From: Enterococcus crotali
GTDB lineage: Bacteria; Bacillota; Bacilli; Lactobacillales; Enterococcaceae
NCBI RefSeq assembly: GCF_000633635.1
Contig: NZ_AYPQ01000001.1
Span: 62,424 to 126,423, forward strand
Reading direction: 5' to 3'
DNA length: 64,000 bases
Position 1 is the stretch's first letter. Each line of letters opens with the position of its first letter. Positions 37,080 to 46,543 of this stretch are shown here, piece by piece. Both the position numbers and the translations under genes were made by a program. The notes beneath the pieces were generated by a model. It made no database searches. It was not told where the DNA came from and was given only the letters and a program-made list of their open reading frames with translations.

Positions 37080-37676
37080 TTAAACAAACGAATTTAAATA
37101 TTCATATGAATCGGCCATTTTCTCAGTGATTAATTGTTTTAATTGAGATAGTTGCTCTTGACTTAATTTTTTCTTTGAAATCAATAAAATAGATGTTGAA
37201 TTCAATAGTAAAGCAAGATCATTGTCTGTTTCGATGCAATTTATAAATATTGGCCATTCATAAGTTGAAACTGATAGCGACGTGATTACTTCGATCTTTT
37301 CGTTGGTTATAATAAACTCTTTTTCAGTAAAAAAAGAACGATTTGAAGGATTTTTCAACATTCGTTTTATCCTAAAATCAATTCCTTTATAGTAGATCAG
37401 CAATAATTCAATACCTACAATGAAAAAAAGAAGTGCGCTATAAAAATCAATTGGACAATAATGAATGATTTCTGCAAAGCTAACGGATAACAGAGAGAAT
37501 GAATCTTTTTGGAAGAAATTCCAAATTTTGTAGATAGAGTAGAAGAACATAAAGAAACTTATGATGGAGATGCTTAAAAGAAGCTGCCGTCTACGTTTAT
37601 TTTTTTCTTTCATATAAATTCTATTAAACTCTAACCAATTTTCTTGAGTCAAAGTCTGTTTGAATCTTAACACCAT
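37080..37676 (-). CDS. YcxB-like membrane protein
   Basis: 198 aa, function unknown. Two hydrophobic helices (LLLSISIISFFMFFYSIYKIW, ~33-53; FYSALLFFIVGIELLLIYY, ~77-95) followed by a C-terminal soluble domain of the YcxB type (FIITNEKIEVITSLSVSTYEWPIFINCIETDNDLALLL...LLISKKKL). GGAGGCGATAAA precedes the ATG. Isolated gene. Confidence 0.7.
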   Translation of the reverse strand: MVLRFKQTLTQENWLEFNRIYMKEKNKRRRQLLLSISIISFFMFFYSIYKIWNFFQKDSFSLLSVSFAEIIHYCPIDFYSALLFFIVGIELLLIYYKGIDFRIKRMLKNPSNRSFFTEKEFIITNEKIEVITSLSVSTYEWPIFINCIETDNDLALLLNSTSILLISKKKLSQEQLSQLKQLITEKMADSYEYLNSFV

Positions 37677-37850
37677 TTTATCGCCTCCTGCTTCAAATTA
37701 TAGCTTTTACTCGCTTAGAAATAAAGAAATAGAAATAATTTGTTTTCATGTAAATAGTGCAAAATGAAGCAAATATACATAAAAAACGTTGACTCTTTGA
37801 AATAAAAGGTTAACCAATTTTATTTTTTGCACTAAATGCGTAAAAAATAT

Positions 37851-37885
37851 GACTGAGGCGTAACTTTTAAAGTTACGCCTCAGTC
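37851..37885 (-). terminator. opuA operon terminator
   Basis: 17-bp stem GACTGAGGCGTAACTTT / AAAGTTACGCCTCAGTC; on the minus strand a T-run (ATATTTTTTA) follows. Confidence 0.88.
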
Positions 37886-37948
37886 ACTTAACATTTGAAT
37901 AAACGGTAGAAACAGAAGCAATCCCTTCTGTCCCAAACTAAGTTTTTA

Positions 37949-39664
37949 CTATTTTTTCCACTCAGCAACTTCTTTTGAGTGGCTATCGATCCAATCTCTT
38001 GCTGCTTGTGTAGGATCTGTTCCATTATTGATTTCTAACATAACAGATTCCATATCTTCTTTCGTCCAATGGAAGTTTTTCAAGATATTATAAGCTTCAG
38101 GATTTTCTTTTTCTAATCCCTTTTTAGCCATCGTGTGAATGGATTCTTCACTACCCATTGTGCCTTTTGGATCTTCTAAATATTTAAGATCGTATTTCGC
38201 GAACATCCAATGAGGAGACCAACCAGTGATTACGATCTCTTCTTTGTTTTTGATGGCTTGTCCAAGAGCGACAGTCATAGCACCAGAAGAAGAGGTTTCG
38301 ACTGACCAGTCAGATAAATTGCTATATGCTTTTTGTGTTTTCTCAGCAGCAGCTACGACACCGGCACCTGGTTCGATTCCAGTGATTTTTTTACCTGCTT
38401 GATCTTTCAACTCTTCAATTGAATTGACATCCATATATTGTGGAACGACGATGCCAAGTTTGGCACCTTTTAAGTTTTCACCTAAATCATCCACTTTGTC
38501 TTTGTATTGTTTGTATTGCTCGCCGTGAGTACCAGGAAGCCATGCAGCAACCATTGCATCGGTTTCACCTTTTGAAATCGATTCCCACATAATGGCATTA
38601 TCCAACGGTGTTAGTGAGACATTGTAACCAGCATCTTTTAATACTTCTCCGACGACATGTGTTGAAGCAACTTCTGTATCCCACTCTACATATGAAAGAG
38701 AGATGTTTTTTTCTTCATTTTTAGCAGAAGAGAAAAGTGTTGAGCCGCCAATCAATGCGATGATTGCTACAACGGCAATCACAGTTCCACCGATCTTTTG
38801 TTTTTTAGATAATTTTGATTTACTTGGAGTAGTTTTTTTCTTATTTAAATTTTGCGTAAAACGATCGATGATAATGGCTAGGATAACTAACGCAACCCCA
38901 TTAACAAAGCCATTTCCCACTTGAGCACGTTGTAAGGCAGAAAGAACGCCGCGACCAAGACCAGGAGCTCCGATCATTGATGCGATAACTACCATAGAAA
39001 GTGCAAGCATAGTTGTTTGATTGACGCCTGCCATGATCGTATTTTTAGCTAAAGGTAATTCAAGTTTGAATAATTTTTGCCATCCAGTACTACCAAATGA
39101 ATCGGAAGCTTCAACGAGTTCTTTCGGTACTTGTCGAATCCCAAGATTGGTAAAACGAACAGTCGGAGGTAAAGCAAAGATCACTGAGGCAAACACCCCT
39201 GGAACCATCCCGATTCCGAAAAATGCAACAGCAGGAATCAAATAAACGAACCCAGGCATCGTCTGCATGAAATCTAAGATAGGCGTAATAATACTTTGTG
39301 CTTTATTACTTTTTGCCATTAAAATCCCAAGTGGCACACCGATCACGATGGAAACCACACTAGAAAGTAAAACTAAAGTCACGGTACTCATCAGATCTGT
39401 CCAAAGATTTTGATTATAAATGAAAAGTAACCCAATCAATGTAAACAGACTTAAACCAATTTTCTTATTTGAAATAAAGAATGCAATGGCTGTTAAAATA
39501 ATAATAAATAGTACAGGCGGAATCGCAACTAACAGAGAAGTAATTCCATCCATTAAACTTTGACCCGTTGTTTGGAAGAAACTGAACACACCTGAAAAGG
39601 TATTTGTCATCCATTCTGTGATTGTTTCTACCCAATCTGCTACTGGTAATTGATAATTATTCAT
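37949..39664 (-). CDS. opuABC: Glycine betaine ABC transporter permease/substrate-binding fusion
   Basis: Permease fused to its binding protein, as in Lactococcus OpuA. 571 aa: about six membrane helices to residue ~275 with the EAA loop [25 protein letters not shown], another helix near 290-310 linking to the outside, then an extracellular OpuAC domain (about 325-571; [40 protein letters not shown] with aromatic-cage candidate Trp residues). Imports compatible solute when medium osmolarity rises. The start overlaps the end of the ATPase gene by 8 bases. Confidence 0.95.
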   Translation of the reverse strand: MNNYQLPVADWVETITEWMTNTFSGVFSFFQTTGQSLMDGITSLLVAIPPVLFIIILTAIAFFISNKKIGLSLFTLIGLLFIYNQNLWTDLMSTVTLVLLSSVVSIVIGVPLGILMAKSNKAQSIITPILDFMQTMPGFVYLIPAVAFFGIGMVPGVFASVIFALPPTVRFTNLGIRQVPKELVEASDSFGSTGWQKLFKLELPLAKNTIMAGVNQTTMLALSMVVIASMIGAPGLGRGVLSALQRAQVGNGFVNGVALVILAIIIDRFTQNLNKKKTTPSKSKLSKKQKIGGTVIAVVAIIALIGGSTLFSSAKNEEKNISLSYVEWDTEVASTHVVGEVLKDAGYNVSLTPLDNAIMWESISKGETDAMVAAWLPGTHGEQYKQYKDKVDDLGENLKGAKLGIVVPQYMDVNSIEELKDQAGKKITGIEPGAGVVAAAEKTQKAYSNLSDWSVETSSSGAMTVALGQAIKNKEEIVITGWSPHWMFAKYDLKYLEDPKGTMGSEESIHTMAKKGLEKENPEAYNILKNFHWTKEDMESVMLEINNGTDPTQAARDWIDSHSKEVAEWKK

Positions 39665-40847
39665 TAATGCTCACCTCTGTTTCTGCTAGTGCTTCAAGAA
39701 CGCTGCCTCGAATAACGACACCAAGCAATTTATTGTTGTCCGTTACGGCAACCGGTGTAGGTGAATCATAGATGATCGGGAAAATATCGTTGACGAGCAT
39801 ATCTTTATCGATAGAAGTAATATCTGTATCCACATAATCAGTTAACGGTTTACCAGCTTTACGTGCTTCAAGAGCTCGCTCAGCTCGAACGACACCTTTT
39901 AGCTGACGTTTTTTATCAACAGCTAAAAGCATACTAACTTCTTCTTGGCGCATCCGCGTCAAAGCAACTGTTGGACCATCGATTTCGATATTCGTTGTTA
40001 GTGCTGGAACCATGATGTTTTGCGCTGTTAAGACTTTAGAACGGTCCACATCTTCAACGAAGGTACGTACATAATCGTTGGCTGGATTGGTTAGAATTTC
40101 TTCACCAGTCCCGATTTGCATGATTTGTCCATCTTTCATCAAAGCGATGCGATCACCAATACGTAAAGCTTCATTTAAATCATGGGTGATAAAGATGATC
40201 GTCTTTTTCACATTTTCTTGTAAATCAACTAATTCATCTTGCATTTCCCGACGAATCAATGGATCAAGAGCTGAGAAGGCTTCGTCCATCAATAGAATTT
40301 CTGGATCATTAGCTAAAGCTCTAGCTAAGCCCACACGTTGTTGCATCCCACCAGACAACTGATTAGGAAACTGATCTTTAAAAGCCAACAGACTTGAGTT
40401 TTCTAACGCTTGTTCGGCTTTTGTTGTTCGTTCTTCTTTAGGAACACCACGAACCTCTAAACCATACTCCGTATTTTCTAAAATTGTACGGTGTGGGAAG
40501 AGACCAAAATTTTGAAAGACCATGCTCATCTTATTCCGACGAACTTCTCTAAGGCCTTCTTTATCCAATTTTGAGATGTCTTGATTATCGATAAAAATAT
40601 TTCCAGAAGTGGGTTCGATCAAACGATTCAAAAGACGAATCAAAGTAGATTTACCACTACCAGAAAGTCCCATGATTACGAAAATTTCTCCTTCTTCAAC
40701 CTCGAAATTGACATCATAAACGCCGACTGTAGCACCAGTCTTTTTCAAGATTTCGGTTTTATCTTTGTTTTCCTTGATCATATCCAGTGCTTGCTTTGAT
40801 CTTTTACCGAATATTTTTGTTAAATGCGAAACTTTTACTTTGGGCAA
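39657..40847 (-). CDS. opuAA: Glycine betaine ABC transporter ATPase with CBS domains
   Basis: 396 aa: Walker [11 protein letters not shown] near residue 60-69, signature [15 protein letters not shown] near 163-177, Walker [15 protein letters not shown], then two CBS domains (about 275-395). In Lactococcus OpuA these CBS domains bind c-di-AMP and help gate the transporter. TTG start after AGGAGG (9 bases). A long upstream region with three tandem repeats precedes it, and busR lies about 2.2 kb further on. Confidence 0.95.
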   Translation of the reverse strand: MPKVKVSHLTKIFGKRSKQALDMIKENKDKTEILKKTGATVGVYDVNFEVEEGEIFVIMGLSGSGKSTLIRLLNRLIEPTSGNIFIDNQDISKLDKEGLREVRRNKMSMVFQNFGLFPHRTILENTEYGLEVRGVPKEERTTKAEQALENSSLLAFKDQFPNQLSGGMQQRVGLARALANDPEILLMDEAFSALDPLIRREMQDELVDLQENVKKTIIFITHDLNEALRIGDRIALMKDGQIMQIGTGEEILTNPANDYVRTFVEDVDRSKVLTAQNIMVPALTTNIEIDGPTVALTRMRQEEVSMLLAVDKKRQLKGVVRAERALEARKAGKPLTDYVDTDITSIDKDMLVNDIFPIIYDSPTPVAVTDNNKLLGVVIRGSVLEALAETEVSINE

Positions 40848-40861
40848 AACAAAATTCCTCC

Positions 40862-41215
40862 TTATTTTAAAAGCTGAGCAGGCTCGTCCAACTCCGACTG
40901 AAAAATAGAAAAATCAGAGGGTGGCGTTTTTTTGCCACAATCGGATTTTATCTTTTTTCCGAGGAGTTAGCCTGCGAAGCTAGATAACACTAAAAGCAAA
41001 ACGAGCTCGTTCAGTCTCGACAGGAAAATAGGAAAATCAGAGGGTGGCGTTTTTTGCCACAATCGGATTTTATCTTTTTTCCGAGGAGTTAGCCTGCGAA
41101 GCTAGATAACACTAAAAGCAAAACGAGCTCGTTCAGTCTCGACAAGAAAATAGGAAAATCAGAGGGTGGTGTTTTCTGCCACAATCGGATTTTATCTTTT
41201 TCTATTAGAGTTAGC
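40862..41215. repeat. Three ~122-bp tandem repeats in the opuA leader
   Basis: Units align from the GTGGCG block at 40921, 41044 and 41166 (periods 123 and 122, differing by one T in a run). Copies 1 and 2 are nearly identical in GCCACAATCGGATTTTATC...GAGGAGTTAGCCTGCGAAGCTAG; copies 2 and 3 are also close. The ends of the array are diverged. Each copy has a GTGGC-GCCAC hairpin inside a wider AAAATC/GATTTT pairing. They lie between the putative opuA promoter and its start codon, so they would be in the transcript as a ~450-base leader. Confidence 0.85.
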
Positions 41216-41307
41216 ATACAAAACTAAACAGCAACAAATGCTATTTTTATCAGCTACAGAGCTAAAACTTATTCACATGTAAAGAAAATCATTTTCTTTT
41301 CTGTAAA

Positions 41308-41345
41308 AAAGTGACCATTCTAGGTTAACATCGTGTAGTCACTTT
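41308..41345. promoter_or_regulatory. busR box: Putative BusR operator
   Basis: AAAGTGAC and GTCACTTT as inverted half-sites, with exactly 22 bases between the hexamers AGTGAC and GTCACT. This widely spaced palindrome matches the kind of site described for BusR of Lactococcus and Streptococcus. It overlaps the candidate opuA promoter, and busR is 1.7 kb away. Confidence 0.75.
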
Positions 41346-41350
41346 GTCAA
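41322..41350 (-). promoter_or_regulatory. Putative opuA promoter
   Basis: Minus-strand TTGACA (41345-41350), 17 bases, then TAACCT preceded by TGT (extended -10). The -10 is poor, but the whole core lies between the two BusR half-sites, which would explain repression. Confidence 0.5.
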
Positions 41351-41429
41351 ATATACAACTTATATAGGAAGATGAATAAAATTGATTAGATTAGTAAAAG
41401 AAGGATTAAATAAAGCGCAGAGCATGCGT

Positions 41430-41475
41430 AAAACCGTTACAAACATTCTCTAATAAGAAGAACGGTAACGGTTTT
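41430..41475 (-). terminator. Terminator after the GyrI-like gene
   Basis: AAAACCGTTAC pairs with GTAACGGTTTT around a ~23-base loop; symmetrical enough to act on the minus strand. Confidence 0.6.
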
Positions 41476-41485
41476 TATGAAGAGG

Positions 41486-41989
41486 TTAATTGGTGGTAGT
41501 TGTTGCTATTTTTGAGACAGGAATCCAGACCTCTTCTTGAGCATTTAAATCATAAGGATGATAATTTTCATCTAAAACTTCAAATTGTTCTCTAGATAAA
41601 TCTATTTGGTAACCTGATTGAGGTAAGGTTTCACTAATAACCTTGAAAAATATGGGTGGAAAATTCTGCGCAGGTCCTGTAAATGTAAATACAGCGTAAT
41701 GACCGCCAGTTAAGATAGTCGAAACTAATGGTTTTTCTATGGTGTAAAAATCAGTTACTTCTACAGCAGCCCATTTTTGATAGGTACTTTTTGAATCCTG
41801 AAAAGAAAAGTGGGCATCCGTTATTTTTATTGATAAGCTGTTTTGATTTAATTGGTTTTGGATTGTCGCTCTTTTACTCATAAAATCTTGCCAAAGCTGG
41901 CTAGTTACTTCAGAATCTTTTTCTAAAGATGTAGTGATTGATAGACCAATTATTTTTTTGGGTGGTAGTGTTGTAAAAGTTATATCCAT
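41486..41989 (-). CDS. GyrI-like / AraC effector-binding domain protein
   Basis: 167-aa stand-alone effector-binding domain (AraC_E_bind/GyrI-like fold), which binds small hydrophobic compounds in BmrR-type regulators. Blocks: LPPKKIIGLSITT (residues 7-20), ILTGGHYAVFTFTGPAQNFP and a C-terminal EVWIPVSKI. No DNA-binding region. AGGAGG precedes the ATG. Its partner is probably the adjacent AraC-family gene, which carries a related domain. Confidence 0.82.
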   Translation of the reverse strand: MDITFTTLPPKKIIGLSITTSLEKDSEVTSQLWQDFMSKRATIQNQLNQNSLSIKITDAHFSFQDSKSTYQKWAAVEVTDFYTIEKPLVSTILTGGHYAVFTFTGPAQNFPPIFFKVISETLPQSGYQIDLSREQFEVLDENYHPYDLNAQEEVWIPVSKIATTTTN

Positions 41990-42142
41990 ATTGAATTTCC
42001 TCCTAAAAGATTAGATTATGTGTAGTGAAATGTGAATTTCTCCAATGAATTTCGTGCTATTACTTTTTTGTGTGAAGCGTTCAAGTTCTGGCAAACCAGA
42101 GGGTAAAAAATCAAGTGAAGAGTGAGTAGTGAGTAATTGTTC

Positions 42143-42850
42143 CTATACATAACGAACTTGACTCAATTCATCTACTTCAAAAGAAAAAATCGCCCAGTTT
42201 GCACTGGGAATGATAAACTCTTTAAAGTTACTGTTTTTTGGTAATTGATACTGTTCAGATGCTTTCGAGGCCACGAAAAAGTTAAAAGTAGTTGAATAAA
42301 CAGTGCGACATCCGTGATAGATTTCTAAGGGAGTAGTGACTGCATTTGAAAATTCTGATTTCAACTTTTGAATCATAACTTGAGAAACTTTAGGTATCTG
42401 ATCAAGTGTGACGCTCATTTTTTGTCCGATAAGCTTAAATGAACCTTTAGACACAATCTGATAATGCAGTGTTCTATTTTGAGTAACTGACATATTGAAT
42501 CTGATTTTAGGATACAAAATTAACTGACATTTTTCTTTACGAGCTTTTGAAGGCGTTACTCCATGCATTGATTTAAAAGCTCTCGTAAAAGAAGTAGATG
42601 ATTCATATTGATAGTCTAAAGCAAGAGAAAGGATCGTTTTGGAACTACTTTGCAGCTCTGTACCTGCCTCGGATATTCTACGTTTACGGATATATTGTTT
42701 GAGTGAGATTCCAAAAATCAATGAGAATAGTCGTTGAAAATCATTAGCAGAACAATGCATAAATGCAGCTAGCTCTTGTAATTCGATTGTTTTTTTCAGA
42801 TTATTTTCAATATAGTTCAGTACTTTTTCCATTGAATTTGAAAAGTTCAT
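42143..42850 (-). CDS. AraC family regulator, cut short by in-frame TAG
   Basis: 235 aa to the stop: N-terminal AraC double helix-turn-helix (LQELAAFMHCSANDFQRLFSLIFGISLKQYIRKRRI..., residues ~20-105; ALDYQYESSTSFTRAFKSMHGVTPS) and an effector-binding domain from ~120. The frame runs on in phase past TAG 42145-42143 for 43 more codons to 42011, including SSLDFLPSGLPELERF, which matches the normal end of this domain; RYV-stop-EQLL would read RYVWEQLL if TGG had become TAG. The intact gene would be ~279 aa. The truncated protein could still bind DNA. Confidence 0.85.
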   Translation of the reverse strand: MNFSNSMEKVLNYIENNLKKTIELQELAAFMHCSANDFQRLFSLIFGISLKQYIRKRRISEAGTELQSSSKTILSLALDYQYESSTSFTRAFKSMHGVTPSKARKEKCQLILYPKIRFNMSVTQNRTLHYQIVSKGSFKLIGQKMSVTLDQIPKVSQVMIQKLKSEFSNAVTTPLEIYHGCRTVYSTTFNFFVASKASEQYQLPKNSNFKEFIIPSANWAIFSFEVDELSQVRYV

Positions 42851-42998
42851 CTTTATTCCTCCACATAAAAAATAATAGCAAAAGGTTGAATGGAAATAGC
42901 GACAATTCTTGTGCAGGAATTGTCATTATTCACGTTTAAGATAGAAAAAAACGGACAATTTTGCCCGTTTATATAGAACTAAAAGATTTTTAACAAAT

Positions 42999-43634
42999 TT
43001 ATGAGTTCGGATAGAAAAAATTCTGAACTCGTTGCAAGGTTGATTCGTGACCAACAAAATAAATCGTATCGCCAGCAGTCAGTTTTGCATACGGACCAGG
43101 GGAGACAAGCAATTCATCACCATGTCTGATTGCAATCAAGGTAGCAGAAGTACTTTGCCATAAATTTAGTTCACTGATGGTCATTTCAAGGTGTGAGGCA
43201 TCAGTTGTTAAGGTAAAGGTTACTGGATTTAACGGATTGAACGAATCAAAGCGTTTAGTCTGATCGACAAGCTTATCTAGAATTTCAGAGAAATGACTTA
43301 ATTCTTCTTTTTGTTTTTTTACACTATCAATCAGATCATCTTTTAAATCATGAATAGATTGGACATCCTGGTATTGATCGACGAAGAGTTTGGCTTTCTC
43401 CATCGAATGAACATAAAAACCGCTGCCGTGTTTTGCTTGAACGATCTCTAAATCAACCAACACGCTGATTGCCTTACGAGCTGTTTCGGGAGAAACGCTG
43501 TATTTGTTTGCAAGAGTAGAACGTGCATGAATTTTATCGCCAACTTGAAATGTCTGGTCAACGATTTTTGCTGCTACATCCACTGCAATCTGCTGATACT
43601 TTGGTTTCGTCACATTCATACGTTTTGAAGTCAT
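42999..43634 (-). CDS. busR: BusR, c-di-AMP-responsive repressor of betaine uptake
   Basis: 211 aa: GntR-type winged helix (residues ~10-78; STLANKYSVSPETARKAISVLVDLEIVQAKHGSGFYV), a coiled-coil linker (~85-120) and a C-terminal RCK_C/TrkA_C domain (~130-210; LIAIRHGDELLVSPGPYAKLTAGDTIYFVG) that binds c-di-AMP in characterised BusR proteins. The GntR+RCK_C pairing is diagnostic. With c-di-AMP bound it should repress opuA, for which a matching operator is present at 41308-41345. Located just downstream of an ABC-F gene, 21 bases apart on the same strand. Confidence 0.9.
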   Translation of the reverse strand: MTSKRMNVTKPKYQQIAVDVAAKIVDQTFQVGDKIHARSTLANKYSVSPETARKAISVLVDLEIVQAKHGSGFYVHSMEKAKLFVDQYQDVQSIHDLKDDLIDSVKKQKEELSHFSEILDKLVDQTKRFDSFNPLNPVTFTLTTDASHLEMTISELNLWQSTSATLIAIRHGDELLVSPGPYAKLTAGDTIYFVGHESTLQRVQNFFYPNS

Positions 43635-43654
43635 GTTTGACCGCCTTTCGTCAG

Positions 43655-45595
43655 TTAGTTATCTTCTAATTCTTCAAGTTCTAAACTAAGATTTTCCCAA
43701 TCAGATAGTAATTGTTCTTGTTGCATTCTTTGTGATTCAAGTTCTTCATTTAATGACATAAGTTTCACATGATCATCAACAAGAGAAGGATCGCTCATAG
43801 ATTTTTCCAACCGTGCAATGGTTGTATCTAAGTTCGCTAAGTTTTCTTCGATTTGAGTAATTTTCCGACTTAAATTACGCAGGATTTTTTGTTGTTCTTT
43901 ATTTTGATAGAAATTATTTTTGGGTTTGGCGTGTTCTGTTTGTTGCTGAGTGGTATCTTCAGCCAACAATGCGGCTAATTCTTCCTCTTCTTTTTTCTTT
44001 TCTAAGTAATAATCGTAATCACCTAAGTATAATTTACTACCGTTTTCAGAAAGTTCAATGACTTTGGTCGCGATTCGATTGATAAAGTAACGATCATGGG
44101 AAACAAATAATAATGTTCCTTCATAATCGATCAGAGCATTTTCTAAGACCTCTTTATTATCAATATCTAAATGGTTAGTTGGCTCATCCAGAATCAAGAA
44201 ATTTTCCTTATCCATAGACAATTTTGCTAAAGCAACGCGTGCTTTTTCACCACCGCTTAAAAGCGGAATTGTTTTTTCTACATCATTTCCGCTAAATAAG
44301 AAGCTGCCTAGAATATTGCGAATATCCTTTTCTGGCGTCGTCGGATGTTCATCCCAAAGCTCGGCTAAGACGGTTTTTGTTCCATGAAGGTTCGCTTGTT
44401 CTTGGTCATAATACCCGATCTGAACATTGGTTCCAAGCGTTGCTGTCCCTTTTATGAAGGGGATATTTCCAATAATCGATTTTAGCAACGTAGATTTCCC
44501 GATTCCATTTGGTCCAACAAGAGCGATGGCTTCTTGTCTACGGATATCTAAGGAAACTTGCTCAGATAAAATCCGCTCATCATATCCAATCGCAGCATCT
44601 TCCACTTGTAAAACAACATTTCCAGAAGTTTTTTCGATAGCGAATAGGAAATTAGCTGATTTCTCGTCTCCTTGAGGTCGATCTAAACGTTCTATCTTTT
44701 CGAGTGTTTTTCTACGGCTTTGGGCGCGCTTAGTGGTTGACGCTCTAACTAAATTGCGGGCAACAAAGTCTTCAAGTTTATTGATTTCAGTTTGTTGTTT
44801 TTCATATGCTTTCCATTCGCTGGTTAACTGCTCAGCTTTTAACTCTAAATATTTTGAGTAGTTTCCCTTGTAATATCGCATTTTATGACGACTGATTTCA
44901 TAGACTTCTGTAACGACTTTATCCAGAAAATATCGATCATGTGAGACAATTAAAAGGGCGCCTGAATAACTTGGTAAGTAATTTTCTAACCAAGAAAGTG
45001 TGTCGATATCCAAATGGTTGGTTGGTTCATCGAGAATCAAGATATCCGGCTTTTGTAGTAACATGCGAGCTAGAGCTAAACGTGTTTTTTGCCCACCAGA
45101 CAAAGTACTGATTTGTTTTGAGTAAAAGTCTTCCTTAAATCCGAAGCCATGTAAGACAGAACGAATTTCATTTTCATAGCCATAACCATTTTTTTCTGAG
45201 AAATCATGTTGCAACCGATCATATTCTTTCATGACCGATTCATAATTTACCGCATTAGGCAACAGTTCACTAATGATCAGTTCTAGTTCACGCATTCGTT
45301 TTTCCATTGTGATAACATCGACAAATGCTTCAAGCATTTCATCCCAAACGGTTTTATCAGAATCAAGGCCAGTATCTTGGGCTAAGTAACCAAGACTAGC
45401 TGTTTTATTTTTTGCAATCGTGCCAGCATCGGGTGCATCGATCCCAGCGATTATTTTTAAAAGAGTAGATTTACCAGCGCCATTACGACCGACTAATGCG
45501 ATCCGACTGTTTGTGCTGATCTCCATTTGTATGTTTTCAAACAAAGTGTCTGCGCCAAAATATCGGGCGATTTGGTTTGCTTGGAGTAAAATCAT
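43655..45595 (-). CDS. ABC-F ATPase (YdiF-like)
   Basis: Ribosome-associated ABC-F protein with two ATPase domains and no membrane helices, 646 aa. Walker A at residues ~36-43 (GRNGAGKST) and near 360 (GPNGIGKST); two signatures, LSGGQKTRLALARM and LSGGEKARVALAKL. The linker between domains is the charged P-site tRNA-interacting arm (KQQTEINKLEDFVARNLVRAS). A C-terminal coiled coil starts near 560. Family members relieve stalled ribosomes; some give antibiotic resistance, but the short linker does not suggest that here. It is divergent from rex, as in Bacillus (ydiF near rex). Confidence 0.92.
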   Translation of the reverse strand: MILLQANQIARYFGADTLFENIQMEISTNSRIALVGRNGAGKSTLLKIIAGIDAPDAGTIAKNKTASLGYLAQDTGLDSDKTVWDEMLEAFVDVITMEKRMRELELIISELLPNAVNYESVMKEYDRLQHDFSEKNGYGYENEIRSVLHGFGFKEDFYSKQISTLSGGQKTRLALARMLLQKPDILILDEPTNHLDIDTLSWLENYLPSYSGALLIVSHDRYFLDKVVTEVYEISRHKMRYYKGNYSKYLELKAEQLTSEWKAYEKQQTEINKLEDFVARNLVRASTTKRAQSRRKTLEKIERLDRPQGDEKSANFLFAIEKTSGNVVLQVEDAAIGYDERILSEQVSLDIRRQEAIALVGPNGIGKSTLLKSIIGNIPFIKGTATLGTNVQIGYYDQEQANLHGTKTVLAELWDEHPTTPEKDIRNILGSFLFSGNDVEKTIPLLSGGEKARVALAKLSMDKENFLILDEPTNHLDIDNKEVLENALIDYEGTLLFVSHDRYFINRIATKVIELSENGSKLYLGDYDYYLEKKKEEEELAALLAEDTTQQQTEHAKPKNNFYQNKEQQKILRNLSRKITQIEENLANLDTTIARLEKSMSDPSLVDDHVKLMSLNEELESQRMQQEQLLSDWENLSLELEELEDN

Positions 45596-45656
45596 GGGGC
45601 ATCCTCATTTCTATTTCAATGGCTTTAGTGTAGCATAAAATGAGTCAAAATAGCAC

Positions 45657-45674
45657 ACTTACTATATAGTGAGT
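45657..45674. promoter_or_regulatory. Palindrome between ABC-F and rex
   Basis: ACTTACTATATAGTGAGT, a palindrome with one mismatched pair, in the divergent intergenic region. It does not match the Rex consensus (TTGTGAA-N4-TTCACAA), so the binding protein is unknown. Confidence 0.35.
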
Positions 45675-45812
45675 TGATAAAAATCGCAAGAAGCTTTAAG
45701 AAAAACTGAAAAAAAGGAGTTTCTTGAGCTGTAAGATTGCTTTTTGTCTGGAACAACTGCTATTATGATTAAGTGGATATTTGTCTATATTTAAAGTATT
45801 GGAGGTACGATT

Positions 45813-46478
45813 GTGAAAGACCAAATTATTCCAAAAGCAACGGCGAGACGCCTTCCCCTATATTATCGTTATTTGAGAATCCTGCATGATGCAGGCAAAA
45901 ATAAAGTTTCATCTACTGAACTAAGTGAAGCAGTACAAGTAGATAGCGCAACGATTCGACGAGATTTTTCTTATTTCGGTGAATTAGGTAAGCGCGGATA
46001 TGGCTATGATGTGGAGAACTTGATGAACTTCTTCGCAAAGACATTGAATGATGATGAACTAACCAATGTAGCCTTGATTGGTGTAGGTAACTTAGGAAGT
46101 GCCTTACTGAAATATAAATTTCATCAAAGTAACAGTATTCGTGTTAGCTGTGCATTTGATGTCAATGATGATATTGTTGGCAGAATCGTTGATGGAATTC
46201 CAGTGTATCCAATGACGGATATGATGGAACAGATTCGAGTACAGCAAATCGAAGTAGCGATTCTAACCTTACCGGCAAGAAAAGCGCAAGAAGTTGTCAG
46301 TCAGTTAGCTGATGCTGGTGTTAAGGGAATTTTAAACTTTACGGCAGCGCGTTTAGTTGCCCCAGCAGATGTTTTAATTCAAAACGTAGATTTGACGAAC
46401 GAATTACAAACATTGATTTATTTCCTTCATCACGACAGTGAGTTAGCGGAAGCAGAAATCGAAGACGAAAAAGAATAA
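45813..46478 (+). CDS. rex: Redox-sensing repressor Rex
   Basis: Represses fermentation and anaerobic genes; released from DNA when the NADH/NAD ratio rises. 221 aa: N-terminal winged helix (residues ~5-80; [53 protein letters not shown]) and Rossmann domain with [10 protein letters not shown] near 90-99. GTG start after GGAGGT. Followed by a strong bidirectional terminator. Confidence 0.96.
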   Translation: MKDQIIPKATARRLPLYYRYLRILHDAGKNKVSSTELSEAVQVDSATIRRDFSYFGELGKRGYGYDVENLMNFFAKTLNDDELTNVALIGVGNLGSALLKYKFHQSNSIRVSCAFDVNDDIVGRIVDGIPVYPMTDMMEQIRVQQIEVAILTLPARKAQEVVSQLADAGVKGILNFTAARLVAPADVLIQNVDLTNELQTLIYFLHHDSELAEAEIEDEKE

Positions 46479-46480
46479 TA

Positions 46481-46532
46481 AAAAAACCTTGTGATTGCAG
46501 ATTTTAAGAAATCTGCGATCTCAAGGTTTTTA
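46481..46532. terminator. Bidirectional terminator between rex and CPBP gene
   Basis: AAAAACCTTG(T)GAT(T)GCAGATTT pairs with AAATCTGC(G)ATC(T)CAAGGTTTTT around TAAG. Confidence 0.9.
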
Positions 46533-46543
46533 TTGTAGATTAT

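Noticed and set aside
40862-41215. Tandem repeats upstream of opuA as a CRISPR or coding repeat
   Set aside because: The unit is ~122 bp with no spacers and no continuous reading frame.
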